A stretch of DNA of 64,000 nt. Origin: Streptomyces sp. LX-29 (lineage in GTDB: Bacteria > Actinomycetota > Actinomycetes > Streptomycetales > Streptomycetaceae). Below are positions 42,788 through 51,947 of this stretch, piece after piece. The notes beneath the pieces were generated by a model. It did no database searches, was not told the origin of the DNA, and worked only from the letters and a program-made list of their open reading frames with translations. The position numbers and the translations under genes are program-made. Position 1 is the stretch's first letter, and each line of letters starts with the position of its first letter. The stretch spans positions 1,364,001-1,428,000 of the forward strand of contig NZ_CP089746.1 of the NCBI RefSeq assembly GCF_029541745.1, read 5' to 3'.

Positions 42788-43231
42788 TCAGGGCGCGGCG
42801 GGCGGGTCGAAGGCGCCGAGCTGCTGGGCGAGGTCGTAGGAGTCCATGGAGAACCAGCTCTCCACGATCAGGCCCTCGTCGTCGAACTCGTCGATGACGA
42901 TGCCGGGGATCTCCAGCTTCCGGCCGCGCGCCGGGATGAGGCCGCCGGCGTAGGGCTCGCCGGTGTGGGTGCCCCGCGCGGTGAAGCGGCTGACCACCTT
43001 GTTGCCCTCGATGATCCAGTCCTCGACGGTGACGTGCAGGTCGGGGAAGGAGGCGCGCTGGATCCGCACCCACTCCTTGAGGTGCTCCACACCGGACTTG
43101 CCGTTGGGGGCGGTGCCGTGGCTGATGTGGTCGTCCCCCGCGCCCTCGTAGATGACGTCGAGGTTGCCCTTGTTGAGGCACTCCTCGTAGTAGCGCTCCA
43201 GGGTCGCCTTGTTCTGCTCGGCGGTTGCCAT
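42788..43231 (-). CDS. SnoaL-like ester cyclase / polyketide-cyclase-fold protein
   Basis: A 147-residue protein of the SnoaL/NTF2 alpha+beta fold: QNKATLERYYEECLNKGNLD, ERIQ-type helix EHLKEWVRIQRASFPDLHVT, and the barrel strands IIEGNKVVSRFTARGTHTG. His/Asp residues in DDHISHG and SFPDLH occupy positions used by aldol cyclases, but the same fold also serves hydroxylases and isomerases. The ATG at 43231 has GAGAGGGAC close upstream; an earlier ATG at 43282 lacks one. Its place just after the PKS genes suggests it acts on the PKS product. Confidence 0.9.
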   Translation of the reverse strand: MATAEQNKATLERYYEECLNKGNLDVIYEGAGDDHISHGTAPNGKSGVEHLKEWVRIQRASFPDLHVTVEDWIIEGNKVVSRFTARGTHTGEPYAGGLIPARGRKLEIPGIVIDEFDDEGLIVESWFSMDSYDLAQQLGAFDPPAAP

Positions 43232-43319
43232 GTTCGTCCCTCTCGTCGTTCGTCGCTCGCCGCTGCGGACAGCGGTGGTCATGGGTGGTGGGTGGTGGGG
43301 GCGGGCGCGGCCGGGGCGG

Positions 43320-45797
43320 TCACCGGGGCCCGTGCCGGGTGGCGGGGGCGTCGCCGGACGGGCCGGGGGGATCGTCGCCGAGCGGGCCGGGCAGCCCGGA
43401 GACGGTGAGCACCGGCTCCCCGGTGGCCGCGCGGGTGACCCGCCACACCCCCAGGGCCGGGTCGCCCTCCACGCGGGACGGCCCGCGCTCCGCGGCGTGC
43501 GGCGCGATGCGCCCGATGACCAGGGGGTCGACGGTGACCGAGAGCCCCTCCCCGCGCCGGGCGCAGCGCCGCACGATGTTCTCCAGCGGCGCCACCGGCA
43601 GCGCGGGGTGCGGCACCTGCGGGGTCGCCCACAGGTCGTTGGCGGCGCACGGCCGTACCTCGGCGACCGGCCGGCCGTCGGGGCCGGTGTGCCACGCGGC
43701 GGCCGGCACCACCGCGGACCGCCAGCGCAGGAACGGCGGGCCGGAGCGCAGGGTGGTGCTCTGGGTGACCGCGGGGCGCTCCAGCGGGCCGGGCGGCTCG
43801 GCGTCGCGCCGGTGGACGACGCGCAGGCTCGCCTCCGTCGCCTCCCCGCCGTCCTCCCCCGCGCCGGTGTCGCCGGCCCGGCGGTAGCGCACCTCCACGA
43901 CCCAGTCGCGGCCCTCGTGGAAGCCGCGCGCGGTGCGGGTGAGCCGGAGCCGTCCCCCGTCGAGCCGCAGCAGCGCCAGGGGCACCACGATCCGCTCGAC
44001 GGCGGCGACCCGCAGTGCCGGGTAGTCCTCGGGGACCAGCCATTCGGCGCCGCGCACCGCGTTCTCCAGCAGCACGCTGACCGGCACCGCGTCGCCGCCG
44101 TCGACCTGGAAGTCGCCGAGCACCGGCGCCCGGTCGCGGTCGAAGACGACGGTGGCGTCCAGGCGGGCGTGCGGCTGGAAGGCGGTGACCTCGCCGAGGT
44201 GGAAGATCCGCGGGTACGCGGCCTGGAAGCCGGGCAGCGCGGGCACCACCGGGTAGCCGACGGCCTGGCCGGGGTCGATCGCCCGTCCCAGCGGGCCGAC
44301 GAAGGTGACCTCCCCCGCCGTGCCGGCCAGCAACTCCGCCTCCCAGCGGGCCAGTCCGTCGGCGACGTCGATGGCCGCCATGTAGCGCAGGGTGGCGCCG
44401 AAGTTGGCGATGAGGCCGATCCGGTCCCAGGTGGGCCAGGCCAGCGTCATCACGGGGAAGGCGGCCCGGCGGTCGGCCCAGGTGCCCAGCCGCGCCAGCC
44501 CGTCGTTGGCCGCGGCGTACTCCAACTGGCCGACCATGCCGCCCAGTCGGCCGGTGAGCGAGCCGACCGCGCAGAAGAACTTCAGGTCGAGCTGCCGCAC
44601 CTCCTCGAAGAGGTGCAGGAAGCCGTCGACCTTGACCTCGACGGTGCGCAGGATCTCCGCGTCGGACTTCTTGGGCAGCCGGGCGGCGGTGTCCACGCCG
44701 GCGTTGTGGATCACGCCGGTGAGCGCCCCGCCCTCGCGTCGGACCAGCTCCCGGACCTGCGCGGGGTCGGTGAAGTCGCATCGCGCGTAGTCGATGCGCA
44801 GGCCGTGCCGCCGCGCGGAGGTGAGGTTGGCCGCCAGCTCCCACAGCCGGCGCTCCCGGCCGAGGCGGCGACGCACCTCGGCCGGCGACCGTCCCGGGGG
44901 CCGCTCCGCCCACACCCCCCGCTCGTACGCCTTCAGCGCGGCCTCGTCCGCGCCGAACCACGGCTCGTCCCCGGTGGGGAAGGGCTCGCGGCCGGTCACC
45001 ACGACCCGTACGCCGTGTCGTTCGGCGAGGGTGCGCGCCAGCTCCCAGCCGATGCCGCGGCCGCCGCCGGAGACCAGCACGGTGTCGGCGGGCCCGAGGG
45101 TGAGCGCCGGCGCGGCGGGCGGCCGGGCGCCGGGGGTGAGGGTGAGCCGGCGCCCGTCGCGGTAGCCGACCTCGATCTGGCCGACCCGGCCCAGCTCGGC
45201 GGCGACGATGCCGGGCAGCTCGGCCGCGGCGTCCAGGGCGAGGTCGACGACCCGCGCGTTGCAGTTGGGGAACTCGCGGTGCAGGGTCTTCGCCAGGCCG
45301 GCCCAGATGCCGCCGAGCGGCTGCGCCAGGTCGTCGTCGGGGTGCTGGCCCATCCCGCCGCCCAGATAGCTGACGGCGAGGTAGAACAGCCGGTCCGCGG
45401 CGGTCTCGGCCGCCCAGGCGTCGTACACGCCGCGCAGCGCCGTGACGGTCTCGGTCAACGCGGCCCGCCACGCCCCCACCGCCTCGCGACCGCCGGCCGA
45501 GAGGCGGTGCCCCACGGTGAGGTCGACGATGGCGTCGACGGGACCGGTGTGGGCCGCGCCGTGCCGCACCCGGGCGCCGCACCGGGTCAGCTCCACGCCG
45601 ACGGCCCGCGCCACGGCGGGCTCGCCGCCCAGCAGCAGCACCCGCAGGCCGGCCAGCCGGGCGGGATCGTCGACGGCCGGCGGCAGTTCGGTGAGCTCCC
45701 ACACCATCCGGGTCACCGGCTGGACGGCGGCGTCCTCCGCCGGCCCCTCCGCGGGGGCCGGCGGCGCCGCGACGGGCGTCGGGTCGGTGAGGGTCAT
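43320..45797 (-). CDS. PKS/PUFA-type ketoreductase protein with degenerate dehydratase-like domain
   Basis: An 825-residue protein. Residues 45-230 are a KR structural subdomain (PNCNARVVDLALDA). Residues 235-440 are a catalytically complete KR: SGGGRGIG for NADPH, Ser413 in VGSLTGRLGG, Tyr427 and Asn431 in EYAAAND. Residues 545-800 look like a hot-dog dehydratase, but at the place of the catalytic His there is Asp562 (VLGDFQVDGG), so it is probably inactive or structural. The ATG overlaps the stop of the large synthase (ATGA), with GGAGG upstream, so the two are co-translated. It probably works in trans on the ACP-bound chain of the 2032-residue synthase. Confidence 0.9.
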   Translation of the reverse strand: MTLTDPTPVAAPPAPAEGPAEDAAVQPVTRMVWELTELPPAVDDPARLAGLRVLLLGGEPAVARAVGVELTRCGARVRHGAAHTGPVDAIVDLTVGHRLSAGGREAVGAWRAALTETVTALRGVYDAWAAETAADRLFYLAVSYLGGGMGQHPDDDLAQPLGGIWAGLAKTLHREFPNCNARVVDLALDAAAELPGIVAAELGRVGQIEVGYRDGRRLTLTPGARPPAAPALTLGPADTVLVSGGGRGIGWELARTLAERHGVRVVVTGREPFPTGDEPWFGADEAALKAYERGVWAERPPGRSPAEVRRRLGRERRLWELAANLTSARRHGLRIDYARCDFTDPAQVRELVRREGGALTGVIHNAGVDTAARLPKKSDAEILRTVEVKVDGFLHLFEEVRQLDLKFFCAVGSLTGRLGGMVGQLEYAAANDGLARLGTWADRRAAFPVMTLAWPTWDRIGLIANFGATLRYMAAIDVADGLARWEAELLAGTAGEVTFVGPLGRAIDPGQAVGYPVVPALPGFQAAYPRIFHLGEVTAFQPHARLDATVVFDRDRAPVLGDFQVDGGDAVPVSVLLENAVRGAEWLVPEDYPALRVAAVERIVVPLALLRLDGGRLRLTRTARGFHEGRDWVVEVRYRRAGDTGAGEDGGEATEASLRVVHRRDAEPPGPLERPAVTQSTTLRSGPPFLRWRSAVVPAAAWHTGPDGRPVAEVRPCAANDLWATPQVPHPALPVAPLENIVRRCARRGEGLSVTVDPLVIGRIAPHAAERGPSRVEGDPALGVWRVTRAATGEPVLTVSGLPGPLGDDPPGPSGDAPATRHGPR

Positions 45798-48700
45798 CGG
45801 CGGGCCTCCGATGCCGCGTCGGCGGGGACCGCCTCGCCGGTCTCGGCGTCGATGTAGCCGATGAGCGTGGCCTGGAGGTCCTTCATCTGGAGCAGCATCC
45901 GGCCGTCCGGGCGGGCGGCGACGAAGCGGTTGCTCACCCGGTCGGCGGCCAGGTCGAAGCCGGGCGGGGTGACGTACAGATCGATGACGTCGCCGCCGGT
46001 GGCCAGGGCGCGGTCGCTGGTCTCCTCGTACAGGTCGATACGGCGGATGGAGAGCGGCGCGGCCACCGGCACCAGCCGGCCGTCGACCAGGTCCAGCACG
46101 CCCACCCGCGCCAGCCCGTCCAGCAGGATGCCGGGCACGGTGAAGCGGGACCAGACCGGGTCGCCGGCCGGGATGTCGGGGGCGTAGCGGGCCCGCTTGC
46201 CGCGCGGGTGGATGCGGGTGTCGGTGGTGGAGACGAAGGGGCCGGTCAGCATCACCGGGGCGCCCGACTGGTGGTACGGGTCGGGCACCGGGGTCTCCGC
46301 GCCGGCCTCCCACGGCTCCCAGCGGGGCGCGGCGGGCAGGGCGTCGGCGAGCAGCACCCTGGCCAGGAAGTGCACCCGGTCCTTCTTGAGCACCACGCCG
46401 CTGGGTGCGACCACGTCCTCGGTGATCCGCACCTGGACGACGGTGGTGTCCCCGACGGTCTCGGCCAGTTCGGCGCGGATCCGCTTGGGTCCGGTGGGCA
46501 CGTCCTGGTAGACCCGCAGGAAGTGTTCGAAGCGCAGGTCCTCGAAGCCGATGACCTTCTTGTCGGGGACCAGCGCCCGGGCGGCCTCGGCCGCGATCTC
46601 GGTGACGAAGGTGCCGGGCAGCGTCGCCTCGCCGCGCACCGTGTGGTGGCCGAGGTAGGCGTCGGTCTCCAGGTCGAAGGGGCACTCGTAGACCACCGCG
46701 GTCGCGCTGCGCTCGACCGGGCGGCGCAGGTAGAACCCCTGGTCCGCGGCGGCCGGGCCGGCGAGGTAACCGGGGTAGAAGCGCTCCACCGTGGCCCGCT
46801 CGGCCTCGCCCAGGTGCACCACCGAGGGCCGGCGGTGCGGCGCGTGCAGCTCCTGGACGAAGTGCTGGATGCCCTCGGCGATCGACATGTTGCTGTAGGA
46901 GCCGGCGCGCTCGTAGTACGCCTTGGTCAGCTCGTCGGCGCCCATGCCGACGCCTTCCCACAGCGTCCAGCCGATGGTGAACTCCTCGGTGGCGGTGGTC
47001 GCCGAGGCATGGGTGGCGGCGCTGGCGAGGAAGTCGTTGGCGGCCGCGTAGTCGGCCTCCCCCAGCTGCCCGAAGTAGCCCAGCAGCGAGCCGAAGTTGC
47101 ACCACAGCCGGGGTGGCCGGCCGCGCAGCGCGTGCTTGAGGTTGAGGTAGGAGTCCACCTTCAGGTCGCGGATGGCGGTGAACTCCGCGAAGCTCTTGTC
47201 CTTGATCAGCCCGGAGCGCTGCAACCCGGCGGCGTTGACCAGCAGGTCGATCCGGCCCTGCTCGTCCAGGACCCGGCCCATGGCACGGTCCACCGCGTCC
47301 CGGTCGCGCATGTCGCAGGCGAGGTACGTCACCCGGCCGGGGCCGCTGTGCGCCTCCATCTCGGTCAGGTTGCGGCGCGCCCAGCGGGCGTTGACGAGGC
47401 GGTCGAAGGCGCGGTTGATGTCGGCGACGCTGCGTCCGTCGCGCCGGGCCAGCTCCGCCTTGATGAAGCCGGAGCGGCGGGCGGCGAACTCCTCGTCGGT
47501 GCCGGTGAAGGTGTCCGCCGGGTGGCTGTCCAGCGCGTTGCTGCCGAGGACGTAGATCCGCGGCCGGAAGTGCTCGGCGACGGCCTTGACCACCTCGGCG
47601 GTGATGCCGCGCGCGCCGCCGGCGACCACCACGACCGACTCCCGGTCCAGGACCGCGGTCGCTCCGGCGGCCAGCGCGTTGGGCTCGTCCCGGAGCACAT
47701 ACCCCTTCCGCACCCCGTCGAGGTCGAAGACGACCGGGAAGGCGCGGTCCGCGGCGCTCTCCTGCTCGGCACGGGCGACGGCCGCCGCCGGGTCGGTGGC
47801 GGAGGTGAACAGCGCGTAGCCCAGCGCCTCCGGGCGCTCCAGGCGGGCGGTCTTCAGCAGCCCGGAGAACAGCCCGGTGTACGGGTGCGGGACGCCGCCG
47901 GACGCGGCGCCGAGCAGCAGCACCACGAAGGAGGCGGCGGGGTCGCCCAGGTCGTCGTACGCCTGCTGGAGCACCAGGTAGGCGGCGTCGTGCAGGGCGG
48001 TCAGCCGGGGCACCGGGGTGGTGAGCGCCTGCTCGGGCGGCGCGGAGCGGCCGAGGTCGCCGAACACCCGCAGCGCGGTGACTCCCGGGCCGGCGGCGGC
48101 CAGCACCTCGCGCACCGCCTCCGGGGTGGCCTCGGGCAGGTGGTGCCAGCCGGGGCGCGGGGCGTCCAGGGGCACGGTGGAGAGCACCGTCAGCGGCGCG
48201 TCGGCGGGGGCCACCCGCGCGAGCGACTCGGGGGCGTCGGTGAGGACCAGCGCGCCGCTCGGCAGGAACGGGGTGCGGGGGCGCACCTCCCGCGCGGGCA
48301 GCTCGGTGAGCACCGGCACCTGGCGGTGGACGCGCAGCGGGGTGCCGGGGGCCAGCTCGCCGTCGGTGGCGAAGGTCGAGGGCAGCGGGGCGCGTTCGGC
48401 GGCGGGGCCGTCGGCGTCGCCCTCCTCGCCGGGGATGGTGAGCCGCAGCCGGGCGCCGGCCGCGCTCTCGCTCTCGTCGGTGGAGACCGCCACCGTGCCG
48501 GGGCGGCCGTGCAGCGCCTTCAGTACGGCCAGTCCGCCGGCCGCGCCGAGGTAGCGGGCGGTCGCCGGGGCGGGCGCCCCGCACAGCAGGGTCTCGTCCT
48601 CGCCGGCGTCCTGGTCCAGCGCCTCGTCGACGTAGGCCAGGACCTTCAGTCCGGCGCTGCGGGCGCGCTCCTCGGTGGTGAGCGCGAAGAGGAAGGCGCC

Positions 48701-51700
48701 CTCGGCGAGCTCCGCGGCCTCCGGCGGCAGCAGGTCGCCGATCAGCGTGCGGTACTCCGGCAGGCTGTTGCCGTTGATGCCGCCGGCCAGCGCGAAGTCC
48801 AGTTCCCCGGTGCGCAGATAGCGGCTGGCGGAGGTGATGGAGGACAGCGCGGAGGCGAAGCCGGAGTCCATCGTCATGTTGGGGCCGTGCAGGTCGAAGT
48901 AGTTCGCCACCCGGGCCGAGATGATGTTCGGCATCTGGCCGGGGAAGGAGTCCTCGTTGGAGGCCGGGATCATCTCCCGCACCTGGGCGCGCAGCCCGTC
49001 CAGCAGCCGCGGCACGGCGTCCGAGGCCACGTCGGCCAGGGCCTCCTCGATGTCGTCGAGGTAGCAGCGGTTGGCGTAGAGCATCGCCGCGCGGGTGGGG
49101 CCCATGTGGCCGACGAAGACGCCGGTGGTCAGGGCCTGCTCGGCCCAGAAGTCGGGCATCTGGTCGCGCAGTTGGTGCGCGCACTCCAGGATCATCAGCT
49201 GGCAGCGGTCCAGCGCCCGGATGGTCTTCGGAGGGAGCCGCACCTTGTTGAACGGCGGCGCCGGGTAGTCCCGGCCGAAGCTGTCCAGCGGGCGCGCGCC
49301 GCCGTCGAGCCAGCGGAGGACGTCGTCGCGGGAGTCGAGCCCGGGCAGGTGTGCCGACCAGCCCACGACGGCCACCCGGTTGCCGGTGTCCGGCACCTTG
49401 GCGGCGGGCGCGGCCGCGGCCCGGGCCGGCGCGGCGGCGGAGCGGGCGGCGGGCCGGCTCTCGGAGACGATCAGGTGGGCGTTGGTGCCGCCGAAGCCGA
49501 AGCCGGAGACGGCGGACAACCGCGGCTCGCCGGCCGGCCCGGACCACTCCCGGTGCTCCGGGGTGATCTCCAGCCCGGTCTCCGCCAGCCGGAAGTCCTC
49601 CCGGGGCGCGCTGAAGCGGAACTGGCCGGGGATGGTGTGCTCCTCCAGGCCCAGCAGGTTCTCGATCAGCGAGACCACGCCGGCGGCCCAACCGGTGTGC
49701 CCGATCAGCGACTTGTTGGAGGTCACGGAGGCGGGCCCGGAGGTGCCGTAGTACTCGCGCAGCGTGGTGAACTCCGCCAGGTCGCCGGCCGGGGTGCCGG
49801 TGGCGTGCGCGTTGACCCACCGCACATCGCCGCCGTCGACGTCGCCGGCCTCCAGCGCCCGCTGCACGGCGAGCGACTGGCCGGCGGCGTTCGGGGCGTA
49901 GATCGCCTTGCCCTTGCCGTCGGAGGAGGAGCCGAAGGCGCGCAGCACGCCCAGCACCCGGTCGCCGTCGGCCTCGGCCCGACTGAGCCGCTTGAGGACC
50001 ACCAGCGCGGCCCCGTCGGCGAAGATCACGCCGTCGGCGTCCTCGTCCAGCGCGTGCACCCGGCCGCGCTTGGAGAGCCCCTGGAGCTTGGAGAAGAGCA
50101 CAGTCCCGCGCGGGGCCAGGGCGAAGGCGCCGCCGCACACCGCGATGTCCTGCTTGCCCATCAGCAGGCCCTTGGCGGCGATGTCGATCGCGTACAGGGA
50201 CGAGGAGCAGGCCGTGTCGACCATGTGCAGCTCGGTGTCGGCCGGCAGCAGCCCCTGCATGGCCAGCTCGCCGACGCGGTGCGGCAGGAACCGCTCCCCG
50301 CCCTGCGCCGCCCGCCAGTAGCGGCGCTTCAGCGCCGCGTCGACGTCGCCGCGCAGCGCCTCGCGCTCGCCCTCCGCGAGCGGCAGCCCGCCCACGATGT
50401 CGTGCGTCATCCGCACCACGCTGTCCAGCACCCCGGCCTCCTCCAGGTGCTGGCTGCCGTCGGGGGTGTAGCCGACGACGAAGGAGGCGCGGTCGGTCTC
50501 CCGGTGGGCCACCCCCTCCAGCGCCTGCACCAGGCTGTGCCGCAGCCACATGGTGGTGAACTCGTGCTCCTCGGCACCGTCCGCCATGCTGTCCACCGAG
50601 CCGGGCGCCGCCTGGAAGTCGGTGATGAACACGCAGTTCTCGGCGTACGCCTTGTCCTCGTCCGCGGTGTCCGCGGAGTGGAAGTTGGCGTGCCGCCAGC
50701 GGTCCGCGGGCACGGGCGTGAACAGCTCGTCGCCCGTGGTGCGCAGCTTCCAGAACTCCTCGGGGCTGTTGGCGCCCGCGACCGTGAGGCCCATGCCGAC
50801 GACGGCGATGGCGTCGTCCTCGACGGCGATGGCGTCATCTTCGACGGGGGTGGCCGCGGCCCGGTCGGGCTCGCGCTCCCGTACGACGGCGGGCCGCGGG
50901 GGCGCGGCGGCCTCGGCGGCGGGGCCCACGACCGTGTCCGCGGCGGGCGGCGCGCCCTCGCCCGGAGCCGCCACGACCAAGGCCGCGCGCTTCTCGTCGG
51001 CCCGCTCCCCGACAGGGACCGCCGCGTCGACGGCCGTCCCCGCGGCGGGGACGGCCGCGGTCGCCGTCCGGGGCTCGGCCGTCACGGTCGGCTCCGCCGG
51101 CGCGCTCGGTGCCGGCGGGGGCGAGAGCAGGGCCGCGCCCAGGGAGAGGCCGCCGTCGGCGAGGACGACCTGGCCGGTGATCCAGCGGGACTCGTCGGAG
51201 GCGAGGAAGGCGACGACGTCCGCGAACTCCTCGGGGGTGCCGAGCCGACCGAAGGGCGTGGCGCGGGCGATGACCTCCTGCATCTCCCGGGCGCGGGGGA
51301 ACCTGTCGGCGACCTCGCTGGTCAGCATGGCGGCGGAGGCGGTGTTGACGCGGATGCCCAGCGGGGCGAACTCCACCGCGAGGTAGCGGGTCGCCGCCTC
51401 GGCGGCGGCCTTGGCGGGGCCGCACGCCGAGTAGTTGGCCATGACGAACTGCGAGCCGCCCAGCGCGGAGACGGTGACGATGGAGCCGCCCCCGTGGCGG
51501 GCCATCAGCGGGGCCGCCGCGCGGGCGACCCGCAGTCCGCCCTTGTAGTTGGTGTCGACGGCCTTGGCGATGTCCTCGTCCGTGACCTCCCGCAGGGGCA
51601 GCAGCGCGCCGTTGGCGGCGCTGTTCACCAGGATGTCCAGTCGCCCGTGGCGCTCTTCGAGCTCCGCGAACATCCGGTCGACCTGCTCCTGGCGGGCCAC

Positions 51701-51892
51701 CGAGGCGCGGGCCAGGTCGACCGTGGCGCCGTCGGCGACCAGCTCGTCCCGGGTCCGCTTCGCCTGGTCGTGCGAGTGGAAGTAGTTGATGACGAGATGG
51801 GCGCCGCGCGCGGCCAGCGCCTGGGCGATCGCCTTCCCGATCCCCTTCGACCCACCGGTGACGAGCGCCACCTTCCCCGTGAGGTCACTCAT
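45794..51892 (-). CDS. PUFA-synthase-like PKS: enoyl reductase-KS-CLF-KR-DH
   Basis: A 2032-residue iterative synthase. Residues 1-255 are a complete SDR-type enoyl reductase: VTGGSKGIG, and Tyr154-x6-Lys161 with spacing as in FabL/FabI. A disordered Ala/Pro linker spans 256-360. Residues 361-815 are a ketosynthase with Cys562 (DTACSSS), His696 (NAHATGT) and His732. Residues 838-1250 are a second KS fold with Phe1012 where the Cys should be (DSGFASA), i.e. a chain-length-factor-like domain. Residues 1415-1700 are a KR (Ser1602, Tyr1615, Asn1619). Residues 1735-2015 are a DH (His1749/1750, Asp1925). It has no ACP or AT of its own; these come from the adjacent gene. KS-CLF pairing is typical of PUFA synthases, whereas the fused N-terminal reductase is unusual. 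Confidence 0.93.
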   Translation of the reverse strand: MSDLTGKVALVTGGSKGIGKAIAQALAARGAHLVINYFHSHDQAKRTRDELVADGATVDLARASVARQEQVDRMFAELEERHGRLDILVNSAANGALLPLREVTDEDIAKAVDTNYKGGLRVARAAAPLMARHGGGSIVTVSALGGSQFVMANYSACGPAKAAAEAATRYLAVEFAPLGIRVNTASAAMLTSEVADRFPRAREMQEVIARATPFGRLGTPEEFADVVAFLASDESRWITGQVVLADGGLSLGAALLSPPPAPSAPAEPTVTAEPRTATAAVPAAGTAVDAAVPVGERADEKRAALVVAAPGEGAPPAADTVVGPAAEAAAPPRPAVVREREPDRAAATPVEDDAIAVEDDAIAVVGMGLTVAGANSPEEFWKLRTTGDELFTPVPADRWRHANFHSADTADEDKAYAENCVFITDFQAAPGSVDSMADGAEEHEFTTMWLRHSLVQALEGVAHRETDRASFVVGYTPDGSQHLEEAGVLDSVVRMTHDIVGGLPLAEGEREALRGDVDAALKRRYWRAAQGGERFLPHRVGELAMQGLLPADTELHMVDTACSSSLYAIDIAAKGLLMGKQDIAVCGGAFALAPRGTVLFSKLQGLSKRGRVHALDEDADGVIFADGAALVVLKRLSRAEADGDRVLGVLRAFGSSSDGKGKAIYAPNAAGQSLAVQRALEAGDVDGGDVRWVNAHATGTPAGDLAEFTTLREYYGTSGPASVTSNKSLIGHTGWAAGVVSLIENLLGLEEHTIPGQFRFSAPREDFRLAETGLEITPEHREWSGPAGEPRLSAVSGFGFGGTNAHLIVSESRPAARSAAAPARAAAAPAAKVPDTGNRVAVVGWSAHLPGLDSRDDVLRWLDGGARPLDSFGRDYPAPPFNKVRLPPKTIRALDRCQLMILECAHQLRDQMPDFWAEQALTTGVFVGHMGPTRAAMLYANRCYLDDIEEALADVASDAVPRLLDGLRAQVREMIPASNEDSFPGQMPNIISARVANYFDLHGPNMTMDSGFASALSSITSASRYLRTGELDFALAGGINGNSLPEYRTLIGDLLPPEAAELAEGAFLFALTTEERARSAGLKVLAYVDEALDQDAGEDETLLCGAPAPATARYLGAAGGLAVLKALHGRPGTVAVSTDESESAAGARLRLTIPGEEGDADGPAAERAPLPSTFATDGELAPGTPLRVHRQVPVLTELPAREVRPRTPFLPSGALVLTDAPESLARVAPADAPLTVLSTVPLDAPRPGWHHLPEATPEAVREVLAAAGPGVTALRVFGDLGRSAPPEQALTTPVPRLTALHDAAYLVLQQAYDDLGDPAASFVVLLLGAASGGVPHPYTGLFSGLLKTARLERPEALGYALFTSATDPAAAVARAEQESAADRAFPVVFDLDGVRKGYVLRDEPNALAAGATAVLDRESVVVVAGGARGITAEVVKAVAEHFRPRIYVLGSNALDSHPADTFTGTDEEFAARRSGFIKAELARRDGRSVADINRAFDRLVNARWARRNLTEMEAHSGPGRVTYLACDMRDRDAVDRAMGRVLDEQGRIDLLVNAAGLQRSGLIKDKSFAEFTAIRDLKVDSYLNLKHALRGRPPRLWCNFGSLLGYFGQLGEADYAAANDFLASAATHASATTATEEFTIGWTLWEGVGMGADELTKAYYERAGSYSNMSIAEGIQHFVQELHAPHRRPSVVHLGEAERATVERFYPGYLAGPAAADQGFYLRRPVERSATAVVYECPFDLETDAYLGHHTVRGEATLPGTFVTEIAAEAARALVPDKKVIGFEDLRFEHFLRVYQDVPTGPKRIRAELAETVGDTTVVQVRITEDVVAPSGVVLKKDRVHFLARVLLADALPAAPRWEPWEAGAETPVPDPYHQSGAPVMLTGPFVSTTDTRIHPRGKRARYAPDIPAGDPVWSRFTVPGILLDGLARVGVLDLVDGRLVPVAAPLSIRRIDLYEETSDRALATGGDVIDLYVTPPGFDLAADRVSNRFVAARPDGRMLLQMKDLQATLIGYIDAETGEAVPADAASEARR

Positions 51893-51947
51893 TGGAACGC
51901 CTACTCCTTACGAAACACTTCGAAACGGGAGGGGGTTGGAGTGGCCG

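Noticed and set aside
43279-50549. Long same-strand frames overlapping the two PKS genes
   Set aside because: They join out-of-frame parts of the synthase and the KR protein; the real frames show complete domains with catalytic residues and a clean ATGA junction.
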